From Adiantum capillus-veneris (Eukaryota; Streptophyta; Polypodiopsida; Polypodiales; Pteridaceae): a DNA stretch of 64,000 nucleotides. The position numbers and the translations under genes were made by a program. Positions 53,747-64,000 of this stretch are shown piece after piece. Every line of letters begins with the position of its first letter. Within the stretch, counting starts at the first letter, position 1. The DNA lies in the NCBI GenBank assembly GCA_014529385.2, contig CM043963.1, forward strand, positions 97,684,412 to 97,748,411. The letters are read 5' to 3'. Under the pieces are notes generated by a model that saw only the letters and a list, made by a program, of their open reading frames with translations, did not search any database and was not told the DNA's origin.

Positions 53747-54503
53747 AGGCATCATCAACATGTAAATCTAGTTGTTGTTTATGAATTTGTTTGCATGTTA
53801 GTTTTTTGGGCACTTTGTTTTACGTATGAATGTTTAAAAGGGCTACAAGGATATCAGTCCCTCACACGACTGTGCACAATATATTTATGATATCAAAGTT
53901 AGGGATAGCGGATCCAATGTCACTCCTTGGATTTTTTTTGGGAAAGAGCGAGGTTGGTGGTGGAGAGGGCTTTGCACTTTGGGGGACCAAATAAATCAAA
54001 GTGTCTCAAGTTGCCCATGGATTTCATTGCTCAATTAATTTGGAAGGTATGTGCTCAAAGCAATGCGCAATAGATGAAATGTGACCAATAGCAGCTTAGG
54101 GAAAGTGCCCCTAGTGGTTGGATTACCCCGACAAGGCGTAGAGGAGGATGAGCTTTACGCAGGTACAGTACTGTATATTTTTGGGCTTTGTCATGCAATG
54201 GGTAATGGGTATGCTAATTTTGTTTGCTTTTTCAATAGTAGAGCATAGAGGTTAAGGGTACAAGGCCATTGAGCCAAAGGATGTGCTCTCTCTCAACACA
54301 AGTAATCAACTGGCTTCAAATAAAGACACAAAGAAACAATCCACAATGGGCAAGCAAGCACCCTTGATATATGGGTGAGGGAAGAGCAGGAAGAGAGCTA
54401 TTATTGTGGTGGATGAGGAGAGAAATCATGGAGATGAGGATAATTGTGCAAAGGACAACCATAGTGCTCAGAGTAAATGGAGATCACCATTGCTATACTT
54501 CTC
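53747..54503. other. No recognisable gene
   Basis: Mixed DNA with short frames only. Confidence 0.4.
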
Positions 54504-54590
54504 CCCTCAACCATGAGAGACCACCCATGAGTCACCTCCATCCTTTTCCCCTCGACCACGAGAGACCACCCATGAGTCGCCTCCATCTTG
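54504..54590 (+). repeat. 45-bp tandem duplication
   Basis: CCCTC(A/G)ACCA(T/C)GAGAGACCACC and CATGAGTC(A/G)CCTCCATC occur twice in a row. Confidence 0.9.
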
Positions 54591-56386
54591 ACCATCACAC
54601 GATAGACCTCCACCGAAGCTCCCTAACATGGTCATAGTGGTTGTGGAAAATGCTCCAGGTGTGCTAAAATGCCTCTTTTCATGGTCTTCTTTTTATCATT
54701 GCATTCCAAATGGAATTGATCTTATGTTAACCATACAAATATGCACGTAGAGCAAGGCCACCTTACAATGCATGCTAGTCTCAAGAGGTAGGCAAAATCT
54801 ATTTTTGATGTGTTATGTTATGCTAGGTAAGTCATATGATTTTTCATATTAAGTCATGCTCATAGCGCTAGTGCTGAGCAAGAGTGTGTGTTGGTCCCTG
54901 AGAGACAAGACGGATGGACCCTAGGAGTTCATTGGGTGGCATACGTTTGGTGTATATGGCCTTTCCTATACACACTAGGCCACATATGGCCATGAAAGGT
55001 GGACTTCCTTTATGGAACCAGTGGGAAAGCAAGCTTGTGGAGGCAACATTTTATATTGTGACCGATTTCCTTCTGACGGATGGCATGATTGTGGCAACAC
55101 TCCATGTAGAGCATTTGTCCATTGTTACTTCAACATCAGATAGATCTAGTTTTTTCTTATTGAGGATATTACACATATGACTCCTAGAGTCTGGCTACAC
55201 AACTGCTGAGGACTATGTAGAGGGGGTACATTTGCCTATATAATTGTGTTGAGGTGCATCAATAGGTTCTACATTACAAAATGTTTAGTTGTTAATGTTC
55301 TTTGTAGGTTGGTATTTTGTTGTTGGCCGTATTCACGCCCCCTAGAGGTGCTGGCAGTTGGCTTCCTAGATATGATCGAGGAGATGGAGAGATTGTAGCA
55401 AATGTATGTGTCTTCTCTACAACATTTTTGTGTAGAATAATGAAGTCAAAACTGAGAATAGGTTTCAAGTACCTCACAAACAGTGGACTCCTCTCAAAGC
55501 CTCTATGAAATAGAGAGCCACTACGATCAAGCGCCCACGATGTGGGATCCATGCATGGTAGATTCCTCCCACATGATGGAATCATTGCAAAATCTTTGTG
55601 TGCATGACATCTATGTGAGGCCTTTCAATACGATCGGGTTACTTGCTGCAATAAGCTCAAGTACTATAGGCTTAGCTTCATGCGACAAGCAAGAAAGATG
55701 GGTGCCTTGGCTTAGGGTAAGCGCTCTATATTTGGGCTCTCAGGGTCATGAGGTCAACTCACATTGCCTATTTTGCGTGAGGCTTTGGTGGTGGACATGA
55801 AACTGACGATCAAGTGATTTGAAAGAGGTTTTGGGTCTGTAAGAGCCTACACACACGCTCCTTCCTCTTGGCCTCAGACGCAGAAACTCTTCAACTCTAC
55901 CCTATTTCTCTGTCAGGTCCAGAAGAAAGGTTTCCCATGCTCTTGCCACTACTCCAAAGAGATCAAGGCTATACGAGGCCAATCACCCAATAATTCAATT
56001 TGAGTTTTAAAAACTCATACAATAAGGCTTTGTCACTGACTCCATAACCTGAGTCGGCCAGTAGAAGAGGGTATTCCCGTGTAGAGAAAGCAAAATCCTA
56101 AAAGGTATATTTCCAACAAGCTCTTCCATTTGGAGCAACTAGCACACATTGCTAAACAAGGGAAAAATTTTGTATTAGAGAAAGCATATGTGAAGAGTGG
56201 CTTCACAATTATTCTATTGCACATTAAATTTACCTTGTTTGTAAAAGAGTTAGACACTGCAATTGAAAATATGGTAAGACCTCTCTTGTCAACGTTCATC
56301 ACTAGCACAATGATTGATATGTATGCCATGCCTACATCAAAGGCCAACACAAACAAATCACTTGGATAGCTCCAGTTTGAGGGGAG
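54591..56386. other. No recognisable gene
   Basis: Open frames at 54914-55180, 55317-55508 and 55483-55800 (plus) contain no domain I know. Broken exons of a host gene cannot be excluded. Confidence 0.35.
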
Positions 56387-56662
56387 TGTTGAAGATGATG
56401 AAACAGGAAACAGAAGGAAGACAGCAACTCAGAGTAGGAAGAAGATGGAGAAGGAGAAGACACAGAGCTTGTGTACGAGATCTCTGTAGTCTCTCTCTCT
56501 GTATTGGAATAATAATATATACAAACTCAGAGCTACAAAGCTATATGAAACCCTAAGAGATAAGGTGTCCTTTCACACCGGATGTCCAGGGGGAAAAACC
56601 CAGTGGGAGAAAAGTGCCCCTGGTGAAGCGCGTATACACACTAACACTACTACATGTCTACA
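56387..56662 (-). repeat. Copia 3' LTR (276 bp)
   Basis: On the minus strand it starts TGTAGACATG right after a polypurine tract and ends CATCTTCAACA, with TG and CA ends. A TATA-like box lies about 145 bp in. Confidence 0.75.
56514..56521 (-). promoter_or_regulatory. TATA-like box in the copia 3' LTR
   Basis: TATATATT on the minus strand, in GTTTGTATATATTATTATTCC. Confidence 0.4.
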
Positions 56663-56676
56663 AATCCCCCCTGTAG
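56663..56676 (-). other. Polypurine tract
   Basis: ACAGGGGGGATT on the minus strand lies immediately 5' of the LTR start and would prime plus-strand DNA synthesis. Confidence 0.7.
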
Positions 56677-56709
56677 TGATAGTGTGAATCCGTACAAGGT
56701 AGCAGATCA

Positions 56710-59475
56710 TCATGTGTATGAGAGTAAGCCCAAAGCTTTTCGGAAAGCTTCAAACTTTTCTCGTGATAACGCCTTCGTAAATAGATCTGCAATGTTATCC
56801 TGTGTAGGACAGTAAGTTAGTGTGATCTCCCCTGCATGTAGCCTTTCCCTGACATAGTGGTAGTGAACCTCTATGTGCTTTGTTCTTGCATGAAATACTG
56901 GATTCCTTGCAACTACCATAGCACTCTGACTGTCAGTGAAAATGGTAGTGGGTGCCTGTTGACACTCACAAAGATCTGCCAATAACCTGCGTATCCATAC
57001 ACAATCAACTGTTGCCGTGAAAGCTGTCCTGTACTTAGCTTCACAAGTTGATGTAGCCACTGTGGGTTGCTTCTTGCTTAGCCAAGATATACATGCATTT
57101 CCCAAGAAAAAACAATTGCCACTTGTGGAATGTCGTGTGTCAAAATCACCAGCCCAATCTGAATCGCTGTAACCAAGAAGCTGCATAGAACTGTGCTTTC
57201 CATACATATCCCCCCTTGGAAAGAACATGGCAAGATTAGGGGTACCTGAAAGGTAACGAAATATGCGCTTCACAGCCTGCCAATGATGCATACCTGGGCT
57301 GTGCATAAATTTGCTTGCTTGTGAAACCCCAAATTGAATGTCTGGACGAGTGTTGCCTGCCAAATATATCAAGCAACCAACCGCTGCTGCATAAGTATGT
57401 ACATCAAAAGGTTCTCCAGCATCGTGCATGCTCAACTTTGATCCAGTTTCTACGGGTGTAGAGATTGGCTTACAATTTTGCATACCAAACTTGTCCAAAA
57501 TTTTATGCAAATATTTTGCCTGTAGCATGTATATGCCATCCTTTGATTGCACAAACTGAATACCCAAGTAATAATGTAGAAAACCAAGATCAGACATCTC
57601 AAAGGTTTTTCTCAAAGCATCTTTAAACGCTTCAATTTCATTTGCATTATTGCCTGTAAGAAGCATATCATCCACATAAAGTGTTAGCATAATGAGAACT
57701 CCATCTCTCTTTTTGACATACAAAGTACTTTCTGTTGGACTATTCTGAAATCCCTGGCCAATCAAATAAGTATGTATCTTCTCATACCATGCTCTTGGAG
57801 CCTGTTTGAGACCATACAAAGCTTTATGCAATCTACATACCTTTTTCTCTTGACCTTTTACAACAAAACCACTTGGTTGACTTACATAAACTTCTTCCTG
57901 CAAATCACCATTCAAAAAAGCAGTTTTGATATCCAACTGATGCACTTTCCAACCATGATGAGCAACAATTGCAACTAGTGATCTAACTGTGGACGCACGA
58001 GAAGTAGGAGCAAAGGTTTCATCATAATCTATGCCTTTCTGTTGCGCATAGCCTTTTGCCACAAGCCTTGCTTTGTACCTGTCAACAGTACCATCTTGTT
58101 TCCTTTTTACCTTAAAAACCCACTTTGTACCAATAGGCTTTTTACCTGTAGGCAAGTCCACTAGATCCCATGTATGATTCTTATGAATACAATCAATTTC
58201 TTGCTGCATAGCATCTTTCCACTGAACACACTCTAAAGCTTGATCAAATGAATCAGGCTCATCTCCATCACAAAGAGTGCTAAAGCAAGACAAATCTACT
58301 TGCTCTCTGCCAAAAGTAGTACCAGCACGTGTTTTTCGTGGCAACGGTGCATCCAACTTGCTATCCTGCAAAGTTTTCTGAACCCATTTAGGAAAGGTTC
58401 TTTCTTCCCTGAGAACTTCTTGCTCTTCACGCACAATTTCCTCTACATCATGAGGTGTCACATGCTGATCAAAAGATTGATCAAGATTATCAACCTGTTG
58501 TGATTCTTGATTCTCCACAAAAGAAGGAAGCAAACCTTCAAATACATCATGTGTCTGCATATGAGGTACATCAAAAGCAACCATAGGTTGAGCAGTAGTT
58601 TCTGCAAAAATTACATCACGACTTTCAAAAATCTTGTTTGTAGCAGGATTGTAAAGTCTATAACCTTTACTTCCACTACTGTACCCCACAAATATACATT
58701 TGATTGCCTTATCATCAAGCTTCCCACGTAACTGCTGAGGGATGTGAGCATAAGCAAGACAACCAAAAACACGAAGATAACTGACTGAAGGTTTTTTGTC
58801 ATACCAAGCTTCATATGCAGTAATGGTCTTCAAGGCACGAGTAGGACACCTGTTCAAAACATGTGCTGCACAAGCAACTGCCTCCATCCATAGCTTATGA
58901 GGCAAACTCTTAGCCTTGAGCATACATCTAGCCGTCTCCATTAAAGACCTGTTCTTCCTTTCTGCAACACCATTCTGTTGTGGTGTGTATGGCATAGTGC
59001 ATTGGTGTTTAATGCCTTTCTTTCCCAAAAAATCCTTAAATGCACCTGACATGTATTCACCTCCTCGATCGGTACGAAGAGTCTGTACTTTGCAACCTGT
59101 TTCATTTTCAACCATGGCGACATAATGTTGAAAAACTGCAAACACATCTGACTTTGCTTTGAGTGGATACACCCAACAAAACCTGGAAAAGTCATCAATG
59201 AAGGTCACAAAATAAAGGTTGTTTCCTATAGATGGCGTCCTCATAGGACCACATACATCACTGTGTACAAGTTGCAACTTTCGTGTCGCTCTAACTGAAC
59301 CATCCTGCGAAAATGCAAATCTGTGCATCTTTCCAAGAACGCAACCTTCACATACATGTCTTGGTGGCATCTCCAATAAGGACAAATCATGCACCATATT
59401 ATGACGTTGTAAAGTCATCAAACTGCCATAACCAACATGCCCAAATCTAGCATGCCACAACTCAGCATCCTGCAT
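56710..59475 (-). CDS. Copia Pol: integrase, reverse transcriptase, RNase H (921 codons open)
   Basis: Integrase HHCC finger residues are H8, H13, C42 and C45. The catalytic triad is D73, D136 and E172, the last two spaced by exactly 35 residues. RT starts with WVFKVKRKQDGTVDRYKARL; motif A Asp is D515 (HQLDIKTAFL), and motif C YVDD is at 600-603. RNase H shows YSDSDWAGD, CEAKY and FTDSQSAM. All catalytic residues I can check are present and the frame is unbroken, ending LSYT then stop. The first Met shown is internal to the polyprotein. The same phase continues upstream to 59512, where a UAG separates it from Gag-protease. It would reverse transcribe and insert the element. Confidence 0.92.
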   Translation of the reverse strand: MQDAELWHARFGHVGYGSLMTLQRHNMVHDLSLLEMPPRHVCEGCVLGKMHRFAFSQDGSVRATRKLQLVHSDVCGPMRTPSIGNNLYFVTFIDDFSRFCWVYPLKAKSDVFAVFQHYVAMVENETGCKVQTLRTDRGGEYMSGAFKDFLGKKGIKHQCTMPYTPQQNGVAERKNRSLMETARCMLKAKSLPHKLWMEAVACAAHVLNRCPTRALKTITAYEAWYDKKPSVSYLRVFGCLAYAHIPQQLRGKLDDKAIKCIFVGYSSGSKGYRLYNPATNKIFESRDVIFAETTAQPMVAFDVPHMQTHDVFEGLLPSFVENQESQQVDNLDQSFDQHVTPHDVEEIVREEQEVLREERTFPKWVQKTLQDSKLDAPLPRKTRAGTTFGREQVDLSCFSTLCDGDEPDSFDQALECVQWKDAMQQEIDCIHKNHTWDLVDLPTGKKPIGTKWVFKVKRKQDGTVDRYKARLVAKGYAQQKGIDYDETFAPTSRASTVRSLVAIVAHHGWKVHQLDIKTAFLNGDLQEEVYVSQPSGFVVKGQEKKVCRLHKALYGLKQAPRAWYEKIHTYLIGQGFQNSPTESTLYVKKRDGVLIMLTLYVDDMLLTGNNANEIEAFKDALRKTFEMSDLGFLHYYLGIQFVQSKDGIYMLQAKYLHKILDKFGMQNCKPISTPVETGSKLSMHDAGEPFDVHTYAAAVGCLIYLAGNTRPDIQFGVSQASKFMHSPGMHHWQAVKRIFRYLSGTPNLAMFFPRGDMYGKHSSMQLLGYSDSDWAGDFDTRHSTSGNCFFLGNACISWLSKKQPTVATSTCEAKYRTAFTATVDCVWIRRLLADLCECQQAPTTIFTDSQSAMVVARNPVFHARTKHIEVHYHYVRERLHAGEITLTYCPTQDNIADLFTKALSREKFEAFRKALGLLSYT

Positions 59476-59511
59476 GGCCTGAGTCTTTGTTTCTGCAATA
59501 CATACCTGAAT

Positions 59512-60906
59512 CTACTTTTCATAATGATCTAGCACAAATAGTCCATTGTCCAGCGTACCTGTAGTGATAAGAGAATAACCATTCTCTCGATCTCGTACAA
59601 CACATCTGTCATCCTCAAAAATGACCCGAAGACCATTTTTTGCAAGAGAGGATACAGACAACAAATTCTTCTTGATCCCTGGAACATATAAGACATCTGG
59701 CAAGCATAAATCTGAACCATCTGAAATGGTAATCAAAATCTTACCAACGCCTTTGATTGGATAAGAAGCATTATTTGCACATGTCACCTTCTTTCCTGCT
59801 GGAGCTGCATCCAATGAACAAAACAAATCCTTCCTTGAAGTAATATGCCTGGATGCACCACTATCAAAGTACCAAATCATTTGTGTCTTGTCAACACTGT
59901 AAGCAGAAAAATGTGAACATACTACAAAAGCATAAGAATCCTGCACAAAGTTTGCAGACTCTTCTTTAGCTGTAGAAGAATCACCAGAAGCTGAAACAAC
60001 CAAACTTGACTCTTTCTTCTTTTCTTTAGCAATTCGCTTTTTACACTCACTAATGTAGTGACAAGGTTTCTTGCAGTAGTGACATTTACCTTTCTTCTTG
60101 GACTTGTCGGAATCACCTTTAGACTTCTCTGAAGATTGTCCTGCACTAGACTTGGAGTGATGAGCACTCTCTTTACCCCTGTTTTTGTTTTGTACAACAA
60201 GAGCATGATCCATACCATCCACCTGTAAAGACTTGTTCTTACGTGATTGATCCTCCTGCAATAGCAAAGCCACTAACTCTTCAAAATGAAGAGGGTCAGG
60301 ATTAGCTCGCAAAGATAGAGTCAAAGAAGTCTGAAAAGTCAAATAAGATGGTGGTAGTGAATTGAGTGTTTTGGAAACCAAGTCCTTCTCTGGAATCACT
60401 TCATCAATGCTAAGCAATTGCTCTTTAAGATCCCTGATTTTTGTAAGATGCTCGACAATATCGTCACCTTCGTCCATCTGTATTTTGTCAAGTTGTTTCT
60501 TCAAAAACTCTATTCTGGCAGCGTTTCTTCCTCCAAACATAGCTTGCAGAGTGTTCCAAGCATCCTCAGAAGTTCTGCAAGATCTAATATGTGGTGTGAT
60601 TGTCCTCTTTATGGTTAAGGCAATCACAGCCATAGCCTGTGCATCTTTAGTATCCCATCTCTTTTGCTCTGGAGTGACTTGTGAGGGTCCTGCACCAACA
60701 GCTGCACCACGACCAGGCGTGGCAGGTGCAATGCTACCTGGACGAACTTCATCTCCAGATACATAATCCCACAATCCTTTACCAACCAAAACATTTTTGG
60801 CCATAAAAGACCAAGGATAATAGTTGGTACCATCCAATTTTTCTTCGGATGTAAACGCACCAAAAATCTCTTTCTCCGTAGATTGAGCCATACTGTAGAT
60901 GCACAC
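59512..60906 (-). CDS. Copia Gag and protease (464 codons open)
   Basis: The better start is the second Met (MAQSTEKEIFGAFTSEEKL), five codons after the first. YPWSFMAKNVLVGKGLWDYV and the UBN2-like block (DAWNTLQAMFGGRNAARIEF, LNSLPPSYLTFQTSL) form Gag. The zinc knuckle is CHYCKKPCHYISEC. The protease active site WYFDSGASRHIT has its Asp, followed by the conserved LCLPDVLYVPGIKKNLLSV. The frame ends at UAG after LFVLDHYEK, and the next codon in phase opens the integrase frame. Copia elements normally encode one Gag-Pol frame, so the UAG is either a recent mutation or a readthrough site. It is followed by AUU CAG, not the CARYYA context known for efficient readthrough. Confidence 0.9.
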   Translation of the reverse strand: MCIYSMAQSTEKEIFGAFTSEEKLDGTNYYPWSFMAKNVLVGKGLWDYVSGDEVRPGSIAPATPGRGAAVGAGPSQVTPEQKRWDTKDAQAMAVIALTIKRTITPHIRSCRTSEDAWNTLQAMFGGRNAARIEFLKKQLDKIQMDEGDDIVEHLTKIRDLKEQLLSIDEVIPEKDLVSKTLNSLPPSYLTFQTSLTLSLRANPDPLHFEELVALLLQEDQSRKNKSLQVDGMDHALVVQNKNRGKESAHHSKSSAGQSSEKSKGDSDKSKKKGKCHYCKKPCHYISECKKRIAKEKKKESSLVVSASGDSSTAKEESANFVQDSYAFVVCSHFSAYSVDKTQMIWYFDSGASRHITSRKDLFCSLDAAPAGKKVTCANNASYPIKGVGKILITISDGSDLCLPDVLYVPGIKKNLLSVSSLAKNGLRVIFEDDRCVVRDRENGYSLITTGTLDNGLFVLDHYEK

Positions 60907-61376
60907 AAGAGAGCAAAAGAACCTCCAAGAGATTCACAAATCTCCTCTCCAATCCAAGAAAAACTCTACACAAAATCTCAGCACAAAGCTAAGACAAGCT
61001 GCTTCCCAAAAGAACTAACGACAACAAATTCAACAACAAAAGCAAAGCAAGCAAAGTCAGGGGGACCAATCCGCCTACTATACAAACATACTAGCATCAT
61101 CTGGTACTAAAGATGTTCTCCAAACACCATTTGGCTTTTGTCTTTGTCCACCAAATTTGACTTTGCTTTGTCCTACCATCTTGTTGACCATTATTCTCAA
61201 GGGGATGAAACTTTGACGTCCTCAACCTCGTTGACAATTCTCCAGGAAGGAAATTTGATCTACCTACACACTAGTGGTACTAGTTCTCTAGGCGAGGCAT
61301 ACTACTTTGTGAGTCTATCTAGATGGGAGACTTAGACCCCACTAGAAGGACATTCGACTTTGGTGTTCTCAAACAC
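60907..61376. other. Copia leader (to about 61000) then unassigned DNA
   Basis: The first 100 bp are probably copia leader. GTTCTCCAAACACC onward is unrelated to the 3' LTR at 56387. A plus-strand tail that ends in a polypurine tract at 61377 suggests 3' sequence of another LTR element. Confidence 0.4.
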
Positions 61377-61389
61377 AAAAGGGGAGGCT
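61377..61389 (+). other. Polypurine tract
   Basis: AAAAGGGGAGGCT directly precedes a TG start. Confidence 0.55.
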
Positions 61390-61840
61390 TGTTAGGACTT
61401 TTGCCTTGATCACACCTCCTCATGGGAGAAATCTCTTGCACACTATGACTAGATACATTGACCCTCTGACTAGCTACTTTTCTTAGCTTTAGTATATGCT
61501 TGCATACACTACCTTTTGAACCTTGGCTTCTCCAAATACACCCCCATATGAGCATCCACAAGCTTCCTAGTTAATTTATACCTTTAGAGGTTTCCCAACA
61601 CATCACCATTGATGTCACCAAGATACCCTTTGATCTGGTCTATAAAAGAGCCCTCTGGTACTCACAATTAAGTTGAATCAATCAATCCTAGTATTCTACT
61701 TTGCATCTCTCTATTATGTATGCTCAATTGCTCATTCTCCATTGCTTGTGGTGTGCATGATTAGTGCTAATCACCTACATTATGCACACACCATGAATGC
61801 TACACACACACACACCAATTTTAAACACTTACTCAAAAAT
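61390..61840 (+). repeat. Probable LTR start (right edge uncertain)
   Basis: It begins TGTTAGGAC after the polypurine tract and has TATAAAAG at 61641-61648. Gypsy pol sequence begins near 61845, so the LTR is truncated or joined to another element. Confidence 0.5.
61641..61648 (+). promoter_or_regulatory. LTR TATA box
   Basis: TATAAAAG in GGTCTATAAAAGAGCC, about 250 bp into the presumed LTR. Confidence 0.5.
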
Positions 61841-61844
61841 ACTG

Positions 61845-62845
61845 ACACAAAGGAAGAAGAGAGCGAGGATGACATGCTGAAAGTTGATGCTTATTTGTTT
61901 GGTGTATATGGTGTCACCATAGAGGGTTCTCATGTAGAGGAGATGTAGCCCCATGTTCACGACATATGTGTGGAGGAAGTAGCCAATATGCTGAGTGAGG
62001 ATCTGACCAAGTAGGAGAAGGGGAGATATTTTCAACCGTGTGCTTCTTATCCAAGCATGTTTGCAATAGAGCACAAAGATTCGTGAGGGGCGAAGGGTGT
62101 AGAGCACAAGATTGTACTCAAGGAGGGGTACAAACCAAAAGAGACTCTTTGGTAGGAGATCAACAAATTGTTGGATGCAAAAATCATCTATCCTGTGAAA
62201 GATTTGGAGTGGGTTTCTCGAGTGGTCATTACTTAAAAAAAGAATAGGAAGTGGAGGGTGTTTGTCGATAAAAGCCCTTGAATACGACTACCAAGCAAAA
62301 GGTATCAAGGCACAAAAGGTCTTCCATTATGGATGGTTTTTTGGGGTATTTCCAAATATGGATTGCACTTGAAGACCAGACTACATTTATTTCTCCATGG
62401 GGATGTTTTTCTTATCGCAGGATGCCATTCGGTTGGTGAATGCATATGCTACCTTCCAAGATTGATGAATAGGGTATTTGGATCTTATTTGGACATGTTT
62501 ATCAAGGTGTTTATGGATGATATTGGTTGATACAACTCTAAAAAAAAGCACTTGTTGAGTCGCATTTTCAAAGGCTTGCAAAGAAGGAGGTAAGTTAAAC
62601 CCAAAAAAGTGCAAGCTAGCACAGCCTCAAGTGTAGTGGCTAGGTCATGTGGTGTTGCAAAATGGAATAGAAGCAGACCCAAAGAAGGTCAAGGCCCTAG
62701 TGTGGATGGAGACTCCCTCTAATGCTCAAGGTTTGGCCTCATTTGTGTATAAGCTAAAGTATTTGTCGCGGTTTTTTTGGATGTTTTTGCAATATGTATA
62801 TCCTCTTCAAAAGAGGGCCTAGCAGGTTCATGGGTTTCAATGGTA
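61845..62845 (+). pseudogene. Third copy of the Tat-like gypsy: protease-RT linker and RT (broken)
   Basis: It is homologous to the minus element at 8.2-9.3 kb: KEEESEDDMLKVDAYLF, ANMLSEDLTK, CASYPSMFA, then a deletion removing the KLRRLG block, then EINKLLDAKIIYPVKDLEW. RT motif A reads SIMDGFLGYFQI, and motif B is frameshifted (RMPFGW). Motif C VFMDDIG keeps both Asp (about 62508-62528), unlike the FMDV copy at 8.5 kb. KCKLAQPQV and LGHVVLQNGIEADPKKVKAL follow, and homology ends near FQWYE at about 62845. Numerous stops are present. Confidence 0.8.
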
Positions 62846-63384
62846 TGAAACTTTGTACTAAACTCCTAGAGATGAAGCTTTGTGAAAACCTTATACAAAA
62901 ACCAAGTGTTTTTCCAGTTTTCTTGGGTGTTAGTGTGGTGTTGCAGTTTTTAAGTTCAATAAGCTTGATTTTGGTTGAACATGAATGTCCAACAAGGGGG
63001 TTGGGCAATGATGGTGTAGCCAAAGTTGGTCGGTCCTATGAGCAGTACAATGCAGTGATATGGGTGCCTAAAGGTGCTAGCTAAAGGACTGAAGTAGGTA
63101 TGAAGACCATGGGCAGTTGAAGGGATATGGAGTTGTATGCCTAATGTGGTTTTTTAGGTTAAAAAGGCTCCAAAATACGCCAATCAGGATGGCAAGGAAA
63201 GGTGTCCAAATTGCTGGGATTGTGCCTTGGGATGTGGGGTTTGGGGTGCTTAAAAGATGGTCCAGATGCCTCAAATGGAGCTCTAGGGTGAAAGAAATGG
63301 CAGTTCAAAGTTGAGGTGCTTTGTAGATCTCCGATGGATAGATCAAGTGGAGACATATAGATATAGCTAATATTGGTGGATAGA
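62846..63384. other. No recognisable gene
   Basis: Frames at 62794-63084 and 63117-63314 contain no known domain. The sequence may be LTR or leader. Confidence 0.4.
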
Positions 63385-63685
63385 GCTAATTGCTCTATCG
63401 GTAGTTTTGCACAGCCGGGCGGCGCTCTTAGCCATTGGACGGCACTGCAAAAGTGGACGGTGGCTCCGGGAGCAGGTGATGGTGTGGCACGCCTATAGGG
63501 CACTTTCACACGTAGGGTCCCTCAAGCCCCCCACCCCCCTCTTTTGAATTGAAGGCTAGAGGGCACTAGCACTAGTGCTAGTGCCCCCCCTCCCAGAACT
63601 CATGAAGGTGAATGAGAGAAAGAAGTGGCAGGCCAACCAAGAAGTATTAAGATTGTCAAAGTTGCCAAATCAGGCGCCCACTAGT

Positions 63686-63732
<47 letters not shown>

Positions 63733-64000
63733 ATCTTAGCCAAGAAAAGAAGATGAGGGCATGCTGAGGGAAAAGGGGTGTAAATGCAAGGTTTGTGGAA
63801 AGTAGATATGAGTGCTCATGCATGAAGAGGACATTAATAGCTCAGCCAACATGCTTGTATAATTACATTCAATAATCAAGAAGGCAAAGGGCATTATGAG
63901 TAGCACGAGCAAGGAGCTGGTTGAGAAAGCTTTGTATCTCACTAGCATGACAACCATTAGATTTTACTTTCATGGTTCTAAGATTGTTCAAGACATACTA
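63385..64000 (-). repeat. Dispersed repeat A, inverted copy (partner of 19646-20275), runs off the window
   Basis: Reverse complement of the earlier copy over its full visible length, from the GATAGAGC block to GTTCAAGAC. Both copies carry the CTAGTGCTAG block and a dinucleotide tract in the same place. Confidence 0.85.
63688..63732 (+). repeat. (CT)n microsatellite inside dispersed repeat A
   Basis: About 22 units; corresponds to the GA tract at 19911-19954. Confidence 0.95.

Larger units (their letters stand above)
56387..60906 (-). mobile_element. Ty1/copia element, nearly complete coding region, 3' LTR only
   Basis: On the minus strand: Gag, zinc knuckle, protease, integrase, RT, RNase H, polypurine tract and 3' LTR. 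The gag-pol frame is one phase from 60906 to 56710 except for a UAG at 59514-59512. No 5' LTR or clear primer site is found beyond 60906. Plus-strand DNA of another LTR element begins within 500 bp. Confidence 0.9.

Noticed and set aside
54914-55800. Three consecutive plus-strand frames as exons of a host gene
   Set aside because: No domain recognised and no consistent phase across plausible splice sites; left as unassigned DNA.
61091-61110. CTGGTACTAAAG as a possible primer site of the copia element
   Set aside because: Too few matches to the Met-type site, and no LTR follows it.

Overview
The window looks like nuclear DNA from a land plant with a large, repeat-packed genome. A seed-free vascular plant such as a fern is my best guess. 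The guess rests on the mixture of elements: Ty3/gypsy elements with a second RNase H, Ty1/copia elements, a Helitron-type helicase linked to an endonuclease, a plant-type LINE fragment, and a reverse transcriptase resembling the Penelope-like class with a CxC motif. The species assignment is inference. I recognise no host gene, rRNA, tRNA or CRISPR array, and nothing prokaryotic. Almost every coding stretch is a decayed transposable element; the best preserved is one copia element.

Layout. 1-3120 (+): 3' part of a Helitron2/Helentron-like element, with a Pif1-type helicase followed by an endonuclease/exonuclease/phosphatase (EEP) domain. 4970-6670 (+): second half of a gypsy integrase fused directly to a roughly 200-bp LTR, an initiator-Met-type primer site and a leader. 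6671-11135 (-): the matching gypsy gag-pol, broken exactly where the first fragment begins. 11136-20400: LTR remnants, microsatellites and many small duplications. 20401-22390 (+): second copy of the integrase-LTR-leader chimera, carrying a small inversion. 22400-30760: no recognised gene, many GA/CT tracts and local duplications. 30815-31265 (+): 3' end of a LINE. 31390-33100: extreme pyrimidine-rich DNA. About 33100-38385 (+): another gypsy element with an unidentified frame before gag. 38386-40014 (-): truncated copia fragment with its LTR. 40018 to about 42300 (-): a third type of gypsy gag with its LTR. 43150-43880: a stretch saturated with CATGGCC-like words.

43888-52700 is the most unusual part. 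A 6.2-kb retroelement lies between two (CA)n microsatellites and is followed head-to-tail by a second copy of its first 2.35 kb. Its broken reading frame carries a CxC/HVCT..D segment and a reverse transcriptase whose motifs best match the Naiad/Chlamys type of Penelope-like elements. Its long N-terminal region is one I do not recognise.

52700-56386: no recognised gene. 56387-60906 (-): a nearly complete copia element whose gag-pol frame is interrupted by one UAG, with a 3' LTR but no visible 5' LTR. 61377-62845 (+): an LTR start followed by a third fragment of the gypsy family seen at 6.7-11 kb. 63385-64000: a dispersed repeat that is the reverse complement of 19646-20275.

The genes do not form a pathway. 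The window records successive insertion, truncation, inversion and tandem duplication of mobile elements, with microsatellites at or inside many of the repeat boundaries.
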